DNA from: Brevundimonas sp.
GTDB taxonomy: Bacteria; Pseudomonadota; Alphaproteobacteria; Caulobacterales; Caulobacteraceae
DNA length: 64,000 nt
Direction of reading: 5' to 3'
NCBI RefSeq assembly: GCF_016742135.1
Contig: NZ_JACVCG010000001.1
Span: 248,001-312,000 of the forward strand
Notes under the pieces: generated by a model
Told to the model about the DNA's origin: nothing
Databases searched by the model: none
What the model saw: only the letters and a program-made list of their open reading frames with translations
Made by a program: the position numbers and the translations under genes
In this document: in pieces, positions 17,122-24,824 of the stretch
Position numbering within the stretch: position 1 is the stretch's first letter
Layout of the letters: every line of letters begins with the position of its first letter

Positions 17122-17143
17122 GGGCCGTTTTCGCGGCCCTTCC
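17122..17143 (+). terminator. Possible weak terminator after the oxidase subunit gene
   Basis: Six-base-pair stem GGGCCG/CGGCCC (17122-17127, 17134-17139) with loop TTTTCG, followed by only a short TTCC. It lies 20 bases after the stop codon; efficiency is doubtful. Confidence 0.4.
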
Positions 17144-17222
17144 ACACAAAACCAGCGCTTTACCGTGGGGGACCTGACGGCCTAGGCTGTCGCATAACAG
17201 TCCACCCCACGGAGGGATTCGC

Positions 17223-18356
17223 TTGGCCGTCACTATCGCCGTGACCCGCGAACGCCGAGATGGCGAGACGCGCACTGCCCTGACCCCTGACACGGTCAAG
17301 AAGCTGGTCGGCATGGGCGCCGCCGTGGTCGTCGAGACCGGCAGCGGTCTGGGCTCCTCAATTCCCGATACGGCCTATGCCGAGGCCGGGGCGACGGTCG
17401 CCCGTGATCTGAAAACCGCGCTGGCGGGTGCCGACATCCTGATGAAAGTGCGCGGCCCGACCGCTTCCGAGATCAGCGCGCTTCGGCCCGGCGCGGTGGT
17501 GGTCGCCCTGCTGGATGCCTGGCGCGAGAAGGAAACCGTCACGGCCCTCGCCGGCGCGGGCGTCACATCCTTCGCCATGGAGTTCGTGCCCCGCATCACC
17601 CGGGCCCAGGTCATGGACGCCCTGTCGTCCCAGGCCAACCTCGCCGGCTACCGCGCGGTCATCGAGGCGGCGGCTGCCTATGGTCGTGGCTTTCCCATGA
17701 TGATGACGGCGGCGGGCACGGTGGCTGCGGCCAAGGTGTTCGTCATGGGCGCGGGCGTCGCGGGGCTGCAGGCCATCGCCACCGCCCGGCGTCTGGGCGC
17801 CGTCGTCACCGCTACCGACGTCCGCCCCGCCGCCAAGGAACAGGTCGAGTCGCTCGGCGCCAAATTCGTCGCCGTCGAGGACGAGGAGTTCAAGGCCGCC
17901 GAGACCTCGGGCGGCTATGCCAAGGCGATGTCTGATGAGTATCAGGCCAAACAGGCCGCCCTGACTGCCAGCCACATCGTCAAACAGGATGTGGTCATCA
18001 CCACCGCCCTGATCCCGGGCCGTCCGGCCCCGCGTCTGGTCACCGCCGCCCACGTCGCCTCGATGAAGCCGGGCTCGGTCATCGTCGACCTGGCCGTCGA
18101 CAACGGCGGCAATGTCGAGGGCATCAAGGCGGGCGAACTCGCCACCACCGCAAACGGCGTCACCCTGGTCGGCTGGACCAATATGGCGGGCCGCATCGCG
18201 TCGGACGCCTCCAGCCTCTACGCCCGCAACCTCGTCGCCTTCGTCGCCCTGATGCTCAAGGACGGCACCCTCGCCGTCGACCTCGACGACGAAATCCTCA
18301 AGGCCGCCGCCGTGACCCACGGCGGGGCCATTGTCCATGAAGGAGTGAAGGGCTGA
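17223..18356 (+). CDS. pntAA: NAD(P) transhydrogenase subunit alpha 1 (PntAA), NAD-binding domain I
   Basis: A 377-residue protein matching the soluble dI component of split proton-translocating transhydrogenases. It binds NAD(H) and passes hydride to NADP+ on PntB. Visible family segments are the alanine-dehydrogenase-like N-terminus (VTRERRDGETRTALTPDTVKKL), the nucleotide-binding VMGAGVAGLQAIATARRLGA, and VIVDLAVDNGGN. The start is TTG. It overlaps pntAB (TGATG), the next gene of the operon. Confidence 0.93.
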   Translation: MAVTIAVTRERRDGETRTALTPDTVKKLVGMGAAVVVETGSGLGSSIPDTAYAEAGATVARDLKTALAGADILMKVRGPTASEISALRPGAVVVALLDAWREKETVTALAGAGVTSFAMEFVPRITRAQVMDALSSQANLAGYRAVIEAAAAYGRGFPMMMTAAGTVAAAKVFVMGAGVAGLQAIATARRLGAVVTATDVRPAAKEQVESLGAKFVAVEDEEFKAAETSGGYAKAMSDEYQAKQAALTASHIVKQDVVITTALIPGRPAPRLVTAAHVASMKPGSVIVDLAVDNGGNVEGIKAGELATTANGVTLVGWTNMAGRIASDASSLYARNLVAFVALMLKDGTLAVDLDDEILKAAAVTHGGAIVHEGVKG

Positions 18357-18694
18357 TGGAACACGTCGACCCCACCGTCTTTCGTCTGGCCATCTTCGTG
18401 CTGGCCATCTTCGTCGGCTATTATGTGGTCTGGAGCGTCACGCCCGCCCTGCACACACCGCTGATGGCGGTGACCAATGCTATCTCCAGCGTCATCATCG
18501 TCGGCGGCCTGATTGCAGCCGCCGCCGTGTCCGAGGCCTCGGGCCTGAACGGCTGGATCGCCAAGGGGGCCGGGGTCGCCGCCGTGACCCTTGCCAGCGT
18601 CAACATCTTCGGCGGCTTCATGGTCACCCGCCGCATGCTGGCCATGTACCGCAAGAAGGAACGCCCCGCCGCCGCTCCGAAACCGGCCGCCTGA
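18356..18694 (+). CDS. pntAB: NAD(P) transhydrogenase subunit alpha 2 (PntAB), membrane part
   Basis: A 112-residue membrane protein with three to four hydrophobic segments and the conserved TPALHTPLMAVTNAISSVIIVGG stretch (given here across residues 29-51), ending in FGGFMVTRRMLAMY. It forms part of the proton channel with PntB. It starts inside the pntAA stop codon. In most alphaproteobacteria pntB follows directly; here three extra genes intervene. Confidence 0.93.
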   Translation: MEHVDPTVFRLAIFVLAIFVGYYVVWSVTPALHTPLMAVTNAISSVIIVGGLIAAAAVSEASGLNGWIAKGAGVAAVTLASVNIFGGFMVTRRMLAMYRKKERPAAAPKPAA

Positions 18695-18697
18695 CGC

Positions 18698-18982
18698 ATG
18701 ATGCAGCCCGACCCCGTCCGCATTGCCGAAGTCGGCGCCTGGATCGCCACCGGGCTGGGCGCGGGCATGTGGATCTGGATGTTCGTCAAGGAACGCGACC
18801 CGATCCGCCGCGTGCGCCTGAATGACTGCGGCGTGGTGCTGATATTTTCCGCAATCCTGACGCGGGTGGTCATCGACGGCAGTCCGCTGGACCCGATCGA
18901 CTGGGCCCTGCTGATCCTCAGCCCCCTGTTCATCGCCGCCGCCCTGTGGCGCCTCGCCCGCACCCAGGGGATGGGGCGGTGA
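18698..18982 (+). CDS. Small membrane protein of unknown function in the pnt operon
   Basis: A 94-residue protein with three hydrophobic segments (about residues 10-30, 44-60 and 66-84) and a positively charged middle (KERDPIRRVR). It starts three bases after pntAB, and its stop overlaps the next gene's GTG start (GTGA). No family recognised. The tight spacing shows it is co-transcribed with pnt and the MNT/HEPN pair. It could be a transhydrogenase accessory protein or part of the inserted module. Confidence 0.7.
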   Translation: MMQPDPVRIAEVGAWIATGLGAGMWIWMFVKERDPIRRVRLNDCGVVLIFSAILTRVVIDGSPLDPIDWALLILSPLFIAAALWRLARTQGMGR

Positions 18983-19314
18983 CCGGCCCCGGCGTTCAGG
19001 AGGGAGCGGCGGCCTTCGAGGGTGCGCCCCTTCTGGATCAGGTGCTTGCTGTGCTGCGCGATTATCAGGCTGCGGCCCATGCGGCGGGGGCCGAATTTGT
19101 GGGCGTCGTCGGCTCGGTCGCGCGCGGCGAGGCAACCGCCGAAAGCGATGTCGATGTGGTCTTCGACGTAGTAGGTCAGCTGGACTATTGGCGGCTCGGC
19201 GGCCTTCAGCAGGATTTGCAGGACGCGGTCGGCCGCAAGGTCGATCTTGTGGACCGCGCGATGATGGTTCCTGAGCGATGGGCCTGGATGTCCCGGGACC
19301 TGGTATCGCTGTGA
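18979..19314 (+). CDS. mntA: MNT-domain nucleotidyltransferase antitoxin (MntA-like)
   Basis: A 111-residue minimal nucleotidyltransferase. The catalytic signature G-S-x10-D-x-D is complete: Gly45-Ser46, Asp57 and Asp59 in GSVARGEATAESDVDVVFD. In known MntA/HepT pairs the antitoxin transfers AMP from ATP to a tyrosine of the HEPN toxin and so silences it. GTG 18979 overlaps the stop of the preceding gene; an in-frame GTG at 18946 is possible but would overlap more. Its stop overlaps the hepT start (TGATG). The pair lies between pntAB and pntB. Confidence 0.85.
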   Translation: MTGPGVQEGAAAFEGAPLLDQVLAVLRDYQAAAHAAGAEFVGVVGSVARGEATAESDVDVVFDVVGQLDYWRLGGLQQDLQDAVGRKVDLVDRAMMVPERWAWMSRDLVSL

Positions 19315-19658
19315 TGAACCCCGCAGTCCGTTTCCTGCTTGAAGATATCGTCGCTTACGGCAGCGAGGCGCTCGATTTTGTCGGCGAACGCGACGCCGAG
19401 GCCATTCTCGCGGACCGCCTTCGCGAGCATGCGGTGTTGCGAACGGTCCAGATTGTAGGTGAGGCGGCCGCCCAGGTCCTGAAGATACAACCTGAAAGGA
19501 TCGCGGCTCTCGAACTGCGAGATGCTGCCGGCTTCAGAAATGTCCTTGTTCATGGCTACGCAAAGGTCCGCATGGAGCGCGTGGTCGACATTGTTCGGCG
19601 ATCGCTACCGCCACTGATCGCGGGTGCTCGCACCGTTCTGGGGGAAGAAATCGAATGA
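19314..19658 (+). CDS. hepT: HEPN-domain toxin, HepT-like putative RNase (DUF86)
   Basis: A 114-residue all-helical HEPN protein. The RNase and modification motif R-x4-H-x-Y is present at Arg75, His80 and Tyr82 (RNVLVHGY). Arg and His act in RNA cleavage; Tyr is the residue AMPylated by MntA in characterised pairs. ATG 19314 overlaps the mntA stop and gives the usual HepT start (NPAVRFLLEDI). An upstream in-frame GTG at 19278 is less likely. The stop overlaps pntB's ATG (ATGA). Both toxin motifs are intact, so the module looks functional. Confidence 0.87.
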   Translation: MNPAVRFLLEDIVAYGSEALDFVGERDAEAILADRLREHAVLRTVQIVGEAAAQVLKIQPERIAALELRDAAGFRNVLVHGYAKVRMERVVDIVRRSLPPLIAGARTVLGEEIE

Positions 19659-21070
19659 CCGCATCCCTTGCCGCCTTGGCCTATCTGGTCTCCGGTGTCC
19701 TGTTCATCCTGTCCTTGCGCGGTCTCTCCAGTCCCGAGACCAGCCGGCGGGGCAACACCTTCGGCATGGTCGGCATGGGCCTCGCCATCGCCGTGACCCT
19801 CGCGACGCTGGGCATCACCGGCGCGCTCGATCCGCTGACCCTCGGCCTGATCGCGGGCGGGGTGATCGTCGGTGGCGGGGCAGGGGCCCTGATCGCCGCG
19901 CGGGTGCAGATGACCCAGATGCCCCAGCTGGTCGCCGCCTTCCACAGCCTGGTCGGGATGGCCGCCTGTCTGGTCGCCGTGGGTGCCGTCTATGCGCCGG
20001 TCTCGTTCGGCATCGCCACGCCCGACGGCGGCATCAAGATGCTGTCGATCATCGAGCTGGGCCTCGGCCTCGCCATCGGCGCCATCACCTTCACCGGCTC
20101 GGTGATCGCGTTCGCCAAGCTGAACGGCAATATGTCGGGCGCGCCGATCCTGCTGCCCGCCCGTCACCTGATCAACATAGGACTGGCGCTGGGGCTGGTG
20201 TTCCTGATCGGCATACTGATCGGCACCGGCGGCACGGCCACCTGGGCCTTCTGGGGTGTCTTCCTGATCGCCCTGATCCTTGGCGCCACCCTGATCATCC
20301 CCATCGGCGGGGCCGACATGCCGGTCGTGGTGTCGATGCTCAACAGCTATTCCGGCTGGGCCGCGGCCGCCCTCGGTTTCACGCTCGAGAACATCGCCCT
20401 GATCATCACCGGGGCTCTGGTCGGCAGCTCCGGCGCCATCCTCAGCTACATCATGTGCAAGGGCATGAACCGCAGCTTCATCTCGGTCATCCTGGGCGGC
20501 TTTGGCGGCGACAGCGGCCCGGCGGGCACAGGCGTCGCCGAGACACGCCCCGTCAAACAGGGCTCGGCCGAGGACGCCGCCTTCATCATGAAGAATGCGT
20601 CGAAGGTCATCATCGTCCCCGGCTATGGCATGGCCGTCGCCCAGGCTCAGCACGCCCTTCGCGAAATGGCCGACAAGCTCAAGGAGGAAGGCGTCGAGGT
20701 GAAATACGCCATCCACCCCGTCGCCGGTCGCATGCCCGGCCACATGAACGTCCTCCTGGCCGAGGCCAATGTGCCGTACGATGAGGTCTTCGAGCTGGAG
20801 GACATCAACGCCGAGTTCGCCTCCTGCGACGTCGCCTTCGTCATCGGCGCCAACGACGTCACCAACCCCGCAGCCAAGACTGACCCCCAGTCGCCCATCT
20901 ACGGCATGCCCATCCTCGACGTCGAAAAGGCCGGCACCGTCCTGTTCATCAAGCGCGGCATGGCGGCCGGCTATGCGGGCGTCGAGAACGAACTCTTCTT
21001 CCGCGACAACACCATGATGCTGTTCGCCGACGCCAAGAAGATGGTCGAAGGGATCGTGAAGGGGCTGTGA
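19655..21070 (+). CDS. pntB: NAD(P) transhydrogenase subunit beta (PntB)
   Basis: A 471-residue protein with about nine N-terminal transmembrane helices and a C-terminal NADP-binding domain III. The latter contains VIIVPGYGMAVAQAQ, the family GYGMAV segment, then HPVAGRMPGHMNVLLAEANVPYD (across residues 352-374) and VIGANDVTNP. It couples hydride transfer from NADH to NADP+ with proton inflow and so supplies NADPH. Its ATG overlaps the hepT stop, so its translation appears coupled to the toxin gene, which is unusual. Confidence 0.95.
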   Translation: MTASLAALAYLVSGVLFILSLRGLSSPETSRRGNTFGMVGMGLAIAVTLATLGITGALDPLTLGLIAGGVIVGGGAGALIAARVQMTQMPQLVAAFHSLVGMAACLVAVGAVYAPVSFGIATPDGGIKMLSIIELGLGLAIGAITFTGSVIAFAKLNGNMSGAPILLPARHLINIGLALGLVFLIGILIGTGGTATWAFWGVFLIALILGATLIIPIGGADMPVVVSMLNSYSGWAAAALGFTLENIALIITGALVGSSGAILSYIMCKGMNRSFISVILGGFGGDSGPAGTGVAETRPVKQGSAEDAAFIMKNASKVIIVPGYGMAVAQAQHALREMADKLKEEGVEVKYAIHPVAGRMPGHMNVLLAEANVPYDEVFELEDINAEFASCDVAFVIGANDVTNPAAKTDPQSPIYGMPILDVEKAGTVLFIKRGMAAGYAGVENELFFRDNTMMLFADAKKMVEGIVKGL

Positions 21071-21519
21071 GGGTGCCGAACCCACTGCGCACATGGGCGG
21101 TCGGATTGCTGGCGCTGCTGACGGCGGGGTGTTCGGAAAGCCGTCATGTCCGGATCACGGGCGATCTCGACCGGCCGACCGTTTCAGTGCGCCGCACGGA
21201 TGCGGGCGGGGCCGTGCGGGCCTGCGTCGACTGGATTGCCGTGTTCGACAGTGCGCGGGGGAACGGTCTGGACGGCGCGGTATGGCGGGTGCGCAGTGCC
21301 GATGGTCGATGTGTCGATCTGGAGTCGATCACCTATGGTCAGACTCCGGATGGCTTCGTGGTCGATACACCGCCCCAGACGCTTCGCGCAGACGTGATCT
21401 ATGAAGCGGGCGGCCACGGGTGGACCGGCGGCTTTGCCTCAGTGCCTTGGTACGGCGGCGGGAGGTACATTTTCACGGATGGCACCTGGCAACCGGCGGC
21501 GGGTTCGTCCCGGCCCTGA
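21067..21519 (+). CDS. Hypothetical lipoprotein
   Basis: A 150-residue protein with a signal peptide and a clear lipobox (LLTAGC, Cys22), so it is probably a small envelope lipoprotein. Its GTG start overlaps the pntB stop by four bases. The mature part contains two Cys and a Trp/Gly-rich C-terminus (GHGWTGGFASVPWYGGGRY). No family recognised. Its link with transhydrogenase is positional only. Confidence 0.7.
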   Translation: MRVPNPLRTWAVGLLALLTAGCSESRHVRITGDLDRPTVSVRRTDAGGAVRACVDWIAVFDSARGNGLDGAVWRVRSADGRCVDLESITYGQTPDGFVVDTPPQTLRADVIYEAGGHGWTGGFASVPWYGGGRYIFTDGTWQPAAGSSRP

Positions 21520-21521
21520 GG

Positions 21522-21944
21522 ATGCCGCTCCTCACCGACACCTACGTCCGCTTTGTCTGCTTTGAGACGGTCGAGCGACAGCGCAACCGGCTGGGCGTGT
21601 TTCAGGCGCTGGAGATCGCCGAGCAGAGCGAAGTTGCCGAGGACTGGGCGCTTAAGGAGTTGGCCGCTCTTGATCGCTGGTTCACCACTCACTTGGCGCG
21701 CCCCGAAAAATTCGCCTCGGGACGCGCGCGCCTTCATGGTGGCGAGTACGTTGTGGAGGGTCAGACCGGCCTCTCCTGGTTCAAGCCCGGGGCCACCGAA
21801 CACATTCGCCGCATGCACCGGCTCAAGGCCGCGCTGGAGGCCTGCGGCATCCACGTCGACATCCTGACCACCCGCGACCCCGGCCGCATCATCTGGCAGG
21901 ATGACCACCAGATCGTCGCCGAGCCCGGCCACCGCAGGTTCTGA
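21522..21944 (+). CDS. Conserved-looking hypothetical protein
   Basis: A 140-residue soluble protein rich in charged and aromatic residues, with no signal peptide or membrane segment. ATG 21522 lies two bases after the preceding stop and has GAGG just before it. Segments such as LKELAALDRWFTTHL and EHIRRMHRLKAALEACG look helical. Family not recognised. It is three bases from the next gene, so these small genes form one transcript with pntB. Confidence 0.65.
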   Translation: MPLLTDTYVRFVCFETVERQRNRLGVFQALEIAEQSEVAEDWALKELAALDRWFTTHLARPEKFASGRARLHGGEYVVEGQTGLSWFKPGATEHIRRMHRLKAALEACGIHVDILTTRDPGRIIWQDDHQIVAEPGHRRF

Positions 21945-21947
21945 ACC

Positions 21948-22361
21948 ATGACCCCCGCCGACATCATCGCCCTGCTGGACCTCGCCCCGCACCCCGAGGG
22001 CGGGCATTACCGCGAGACCTTTCGCGATCCGCGCATGGTCGACGGGCGCTCGGTCGGCACGGCCATCTACTTCCTGCTGACGGCGGGCGAGCGGTCGAAA
22101 TGGCACCGCGTCGACGCCACCGAGATCTGGCACCACTATGTCGGTGCCCCGCTGGCGCTCGACATCGACGGTATCGGCCGCCTGATCCTCGGCCCGGATA
22201 TCGGGGCGGGCCAGCAGCCCCAGATCATCGTCCCGACCGGCAAATGGCAGGCCGCCGAAAGCCTCGGCGACTGGTCCCTCGTCGGCTGCACCGTCGCCCC
22301 GGGATTCGAGTTTGCCGGATTCGAAATGGCGGAGGATGATGCGCCGCAGGGGAGGGCCTGA
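21948..22361 (+). CDS. Cupin-fold protein of the DUF985 family
   Basis: A 137-residue protein with the DUF985/Cupin_5 pattern: an N-terminal helix, LAPHPEGGHYRETFRD, then SVGTAIYFLLTAGERSKWHRVDATEIWHHY (across residues 35-65), G-x-PL.L and VPTGKWQAAE, ending with VAPGFEFAGFEMA. Conserved His residues suggest a small-molecule or metal pocket in a beta barrel. The biochemical role of the family is not settled. It sits three bases after the upstream gene. Confidence 0.88.
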   Translation: MTPADIIALLDLAPHPEGGHYRETFRDPRMVDGRSVGTAIYFLLTAGERSKWHRVDATEIWHHYVGAPLALDIDGIGRLILGPDIGAGQQPQIIVPTGKWQAAESLGDWSLVGCTVAPGFEFAGFEMAEDDAPQGRA

Positions 22362-22364
22362 CCC

Positions 22365-22802
22365 ATGTCCGAGCTGAAGACGCTGCCGAACGATGCTTCG
22401 GTCGAGGAATTCCTCGCCGCCGTGCCCCATGCGGGCCGGCGCGCGGACAGTATCGAGTTGGACGCCCTGCTGCGCGCGCGCACCGGCTGCGACCCGGTCA
22501 TGTGGGGCCCGTCGATCGTCGGTTATGACCGCTATACCTATGTCAACACGACCAAAAAGCCCGCCGACTGGCCGATCATCGGCTTTTCGCCGAGGAAGGC
22601 GAACCTCACGCTCTACATCATGCCGGGCTTTGCCGAGCGGCCCGATCTGATGGAGGGGCTGGGCAAGTGCAAGACGAGCGTCTCCTGCCTCTATCTCAAC
22701 CGGCTGGCCGATGTGGACCGCGAAAAGCTGACCGCCCTGATCGACTGGTCCATCAAGACGATGCGCGAACGTTACGGCGTGTCCCAGAGCCTGATCGGTT
22801 GA
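22365..22802 (+). CDS. DUF1801-domain protein
   Basis: A 145-residue cytoplasmic protein of the YdhG/DUF1801 type, with WGPSIVGYDRYTYVNTTKK, WPIIGFSPRKANLTLYIMPG and CLYLNRLADVDREKL segments. The fold is related to frataxin-like/YdhG proteins and the function is unknown. It is the last gene of the plus-strand run, followed by a hairpin and an inverted repeat before the convergent sulfotransferase gene. Confidence 0.85.
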   Translation: MSELKTLPNDASVEEFLAAVPHAGRRADSIELDALLRARTGCDPVMWGPSIVGYDRYTYVNTTKKPADWPIIGFSPRKANLTLYIMPGFAERPDLMEGLGKCKTSVSCLYLNRLADVDREKLTALIDWSIKTMRERYGVSQSLIG

Positions 22803-22827
22803 GGTGGAATCGCTTCGCGATTCCGCC
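22803..22827 (+). terminator. Hairpin at the end of the pnt-DUF1801 transcript
   Basis: An eleven-base inverted repeat (22803-22813 with 22817-22827, one mismatch) around TTC, directly at the stop of the last gene. There is no T-run, so it is a stable 3' hairpin rather than a canonical terminator. Confidence 0.45.
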
Positions 22828-22860
22828 GAAGCCGTGAATCAGGCTCTCGAATAACACTGG

Positions 22861-22910
22861 ACCGAAATCTGAGCCCAGTCAGACATGCGTCCAACTGAAC
22901 CGATTTCGGT
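22861..22910. repeat. Inverted repeat between convergent genes
   Basis: Perfect nine-base arms ACCGAAATC (22861-22869) and GATTTCGGT (22902-22910) flank 32 bases that contain a further CAGT/ACTG pair. It ends at the stop of the convergent sulfotransferase gene. It may be a bidirectional processing or termination structure. Confidence 0.5.
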
Positions 22911-24404
22911 CTAGTCCACACCCGGCCCGTAATAGGTGTCGAAGAACGGCTTCATGTGCGTCTCATACCGCTTCCACGCAGCTTTCGATGAGGCGTAGAG
23001 CGGCTGGCGCACCTGGGCGAAGCTGGCGGTGGTCACGGCCCGGTCGGTGGCGTGGAAGTCGCGCACCTGATCTTCCCAGTCCAGTCCGGCATGATCCAGA
23101 ATCCGCCGCATCCAGGTGTCGGGATCATCGACCAACTGCTCATAGGGCACGGTCAGCAGGGTCTCGGGCGGCAGCACCTTCGTCCAGTGCTCATGCAGCC
23201 GGTCCTCGCCCTTGAAGTGCCGGGCGATGTCGGTCAGCGACCGGGTCCAGTCGGCCCCCTTGACGAACCGGGTACGAAAGCATGACCAGGCGATCCCCGC
23301 CGGATGGCGCCTCAGCCAGATGAATTTCGCATTCGGCAGGCACTGGTGGATCAGGCCCAGAAACCGCGTCTGGTTGAGCGTCTTGTCGATCACCCGGCCG
23401 TAGGGGCCGAAGCGCTCGTCCATCAGGTGCAGATAGGCCCGGCCGATCCGCGTGGCCAAAGTCTCTCCGCCCGGCTGGGCAAAGGCGGCACGCACGGCGT
23501 CGGGCGTATAACCCTGCACCGACATGGCCGCATGGCGGAACAGATTGACCTCGGCCCCGTCATGGACCGCCGAATGGCTGACCAGAATCTGCTCGACCAG
23601 GGTCGTGCCCGAACGCGGCAGGCCCAGGATGAAGATCGGCCGGTCGCTGTCGACCTCGCTCTTCGGCAGGCTGTCGATGAAGGCGCGATCATAGCCCTTG
23701 ACCACCTGATCCACGAACAGGTCGGATTGGTCGGCGTTGAAGGTGCTGTCCGGCATCTGCAGGCGCCCGGCCTCGGCAAAGGCGGCGAACGCCTTGTCCG
23801 TCTGGCCGGTGTCGTCATACGCCTTGCCCAGCGCATACAGCAGCACCACCCGGTTCAGGCGGCGCTCCGGCGCATGGCCGATGCGAACGGCCAGGGCCTC
23901 CATCGCCGGAATGTCGGGATCGTCCGCCGTGAACTTCTTGATGCCGGCCAGCACCGCCCAGGCGTTCTCGGCCCCCAGCGCCACGGTCGGCAGGTCGAGG
24001 ATCCGCCGCAGATTGGCAATCGCCGCGTCATTGTCCCCGAACTGCACCTGACAGGTGGCCAGAAAATGCAGCGCCGCCGGATCATTGGGCCGTTCGCGCA
24101 CCAGCGCCTGGGCCTCGCGCAGGGCCTCTTCCGAGCGTCCGTTCTGGCTCAGCAGATTGGCATAGGCCTGCCGCGACTCCGCCGTCGGCGCCGCAGCGAT
24201 GTTCCGCCGCGCGGCGGCCAGCGCGATCGACACCTCGCCCATGGTCGCCGCCAGTCGCGAGACCGACGCCCATTTCGTGCCGATCGGCGGATCGGCCTTG
24301 ATCGCCCGGGCCAGCTTGTCGGCCGTGGTGTCGCGGTCGCGGGCCTTAAAGGCCTCCACCGCCTCATTGATCAGGCGCGCGCCGTCCTGGTGGGCCGTCG
24401 TCAT
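22911..24404 (-). CDS. TPR-repeat sulfotransferase
   Basis: A 497-residue protein. Residues 1-240 are helical tetratricopeptide-like repeats (e.g. SRQAYANLLSQNGRSEEALR, NRVVLLYALGKAYDDTGQ). Residues about 255-480 form a sulfotransferase domain with the 5'-phosphosulfate loop ILGLPRSGTTLVEQIL and the 3'-phosphate region WLRRHP. It would move sulfate from PAPS to an unknown carbohydrate, peptide or lipid acceptor. This TPR-sulfotransferase layout is common in Caulobacterales. It has no signal peptide, so it should act in the cytoplasm. Confidence 0.88.
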   Translation of the reverse strand: MTTAHQDGARLINEAVEAFKARDRDTTADKLARAIKADPPIGTKWASVSRLAATMGEVSIALAAARRNIAAAPTAESRQAYANLLSQNGRSEEALREAQALVRERPNDPAALHFLATCQVQFGDNDAAIANLRRILDLPTVALGAENAWAVLAGIKKFTADDPDIPAMEALAVRIGHAPERRLNRVVLLYALGKAYDDTGQTDKAFAAFAEAGRLQMPDSTFNADQSDLFVDQVVKGYDRAFIDSLPKSEVDSDRPIFILGLPRSGTTLVEQILVSHSAVHDGAEVNLFRHAAMSVQGYTPDAVRAAFAQPGGETLATRIGRAYLHLMDERFGPYGRVIDKTLNQTRFLGLIHQCLPNAKFIWLRRHPAGIAWSCFRTRFVKGADWTRSLTDIARHFKGEDRLHEHWTKVLPPETLLTVPYEQLVDDPDTWMRRILDHAGLDWEDQVRDFHATDRAVTTASFAQVRQPLYASSKAAWKRYETHMKPFFDTYYGPGVD

Positions 24405-24473
24405 ACAGGTCTGTCCTCCGTAAGCCGACGAGGGCTAGCGGCCCCGGCCCCGGATCGCAAGCGCGCTCGCGGA

Positions 24474-24719
24474 TCAGGCGGCCATGGCCGGGATCCAGCT
24501 GTCCTGATCGCTGATGCCGGGGGTCCAGCGCGCCTCGTCCCACAGCTGGTCCTCGACCGTATAGCCCGCGGTCGCCGACAGGTGGATCACATCGACCACC
24601 TGTTCCTCCAGCCGGTCCCAGATGACGGCCAGATCGCTGCAACCATCGGCGTCGCACGGCACGGTCAGATAGCGGTCGGCCAGGCGGGTCGGGCGAGGGG
24701 CGGGGGCGGTGTGGAACAT
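24474..24719 (-). CDS. Small hypothetical protein divergent from the WYL regulator
   Basis: An 81-residue acidic, Trp-rich protein (five Trp) with no signal peptide, for example AVIWDRLEEQVVDVIHLSATAGYTVEDQLW across residues 31-60. ATG 24719 has an AGGA ribosome-binding site nine bases upstream. The longer open frame beyond it runs antisense into the WYL gene and is not credible. It is divergent from the WYL regulator with 105 bases between, so it may be that regulator's target. No family recognised. Confidence 0.6.
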   Translation of the reverse strand: MFHTAPAPRPTRLADRYLTVPCDADGCSDLAVIWDRLEEQVVDVIHLSATAGYTVEDQLWDEARWTPGISDQDSWIPAMAA

Positions 24720-24824
24720 GGGTCTGATCCTCGTTTGGCGGGGCCGGATCGCTCCGGCGCTTGATGACAAGGATAGAATGGCGCACACATACGTCAGAAA
24801 CGGTCGTAGGCATCCGGAGCCCCC

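Noticed and set aside
19556-21094. Long antisense frame opposite pntB
   Set aside because: His/Asp/Gly-rich translation typical of a shadow of a GC-rich gene; pntB is certain on the plus strand.
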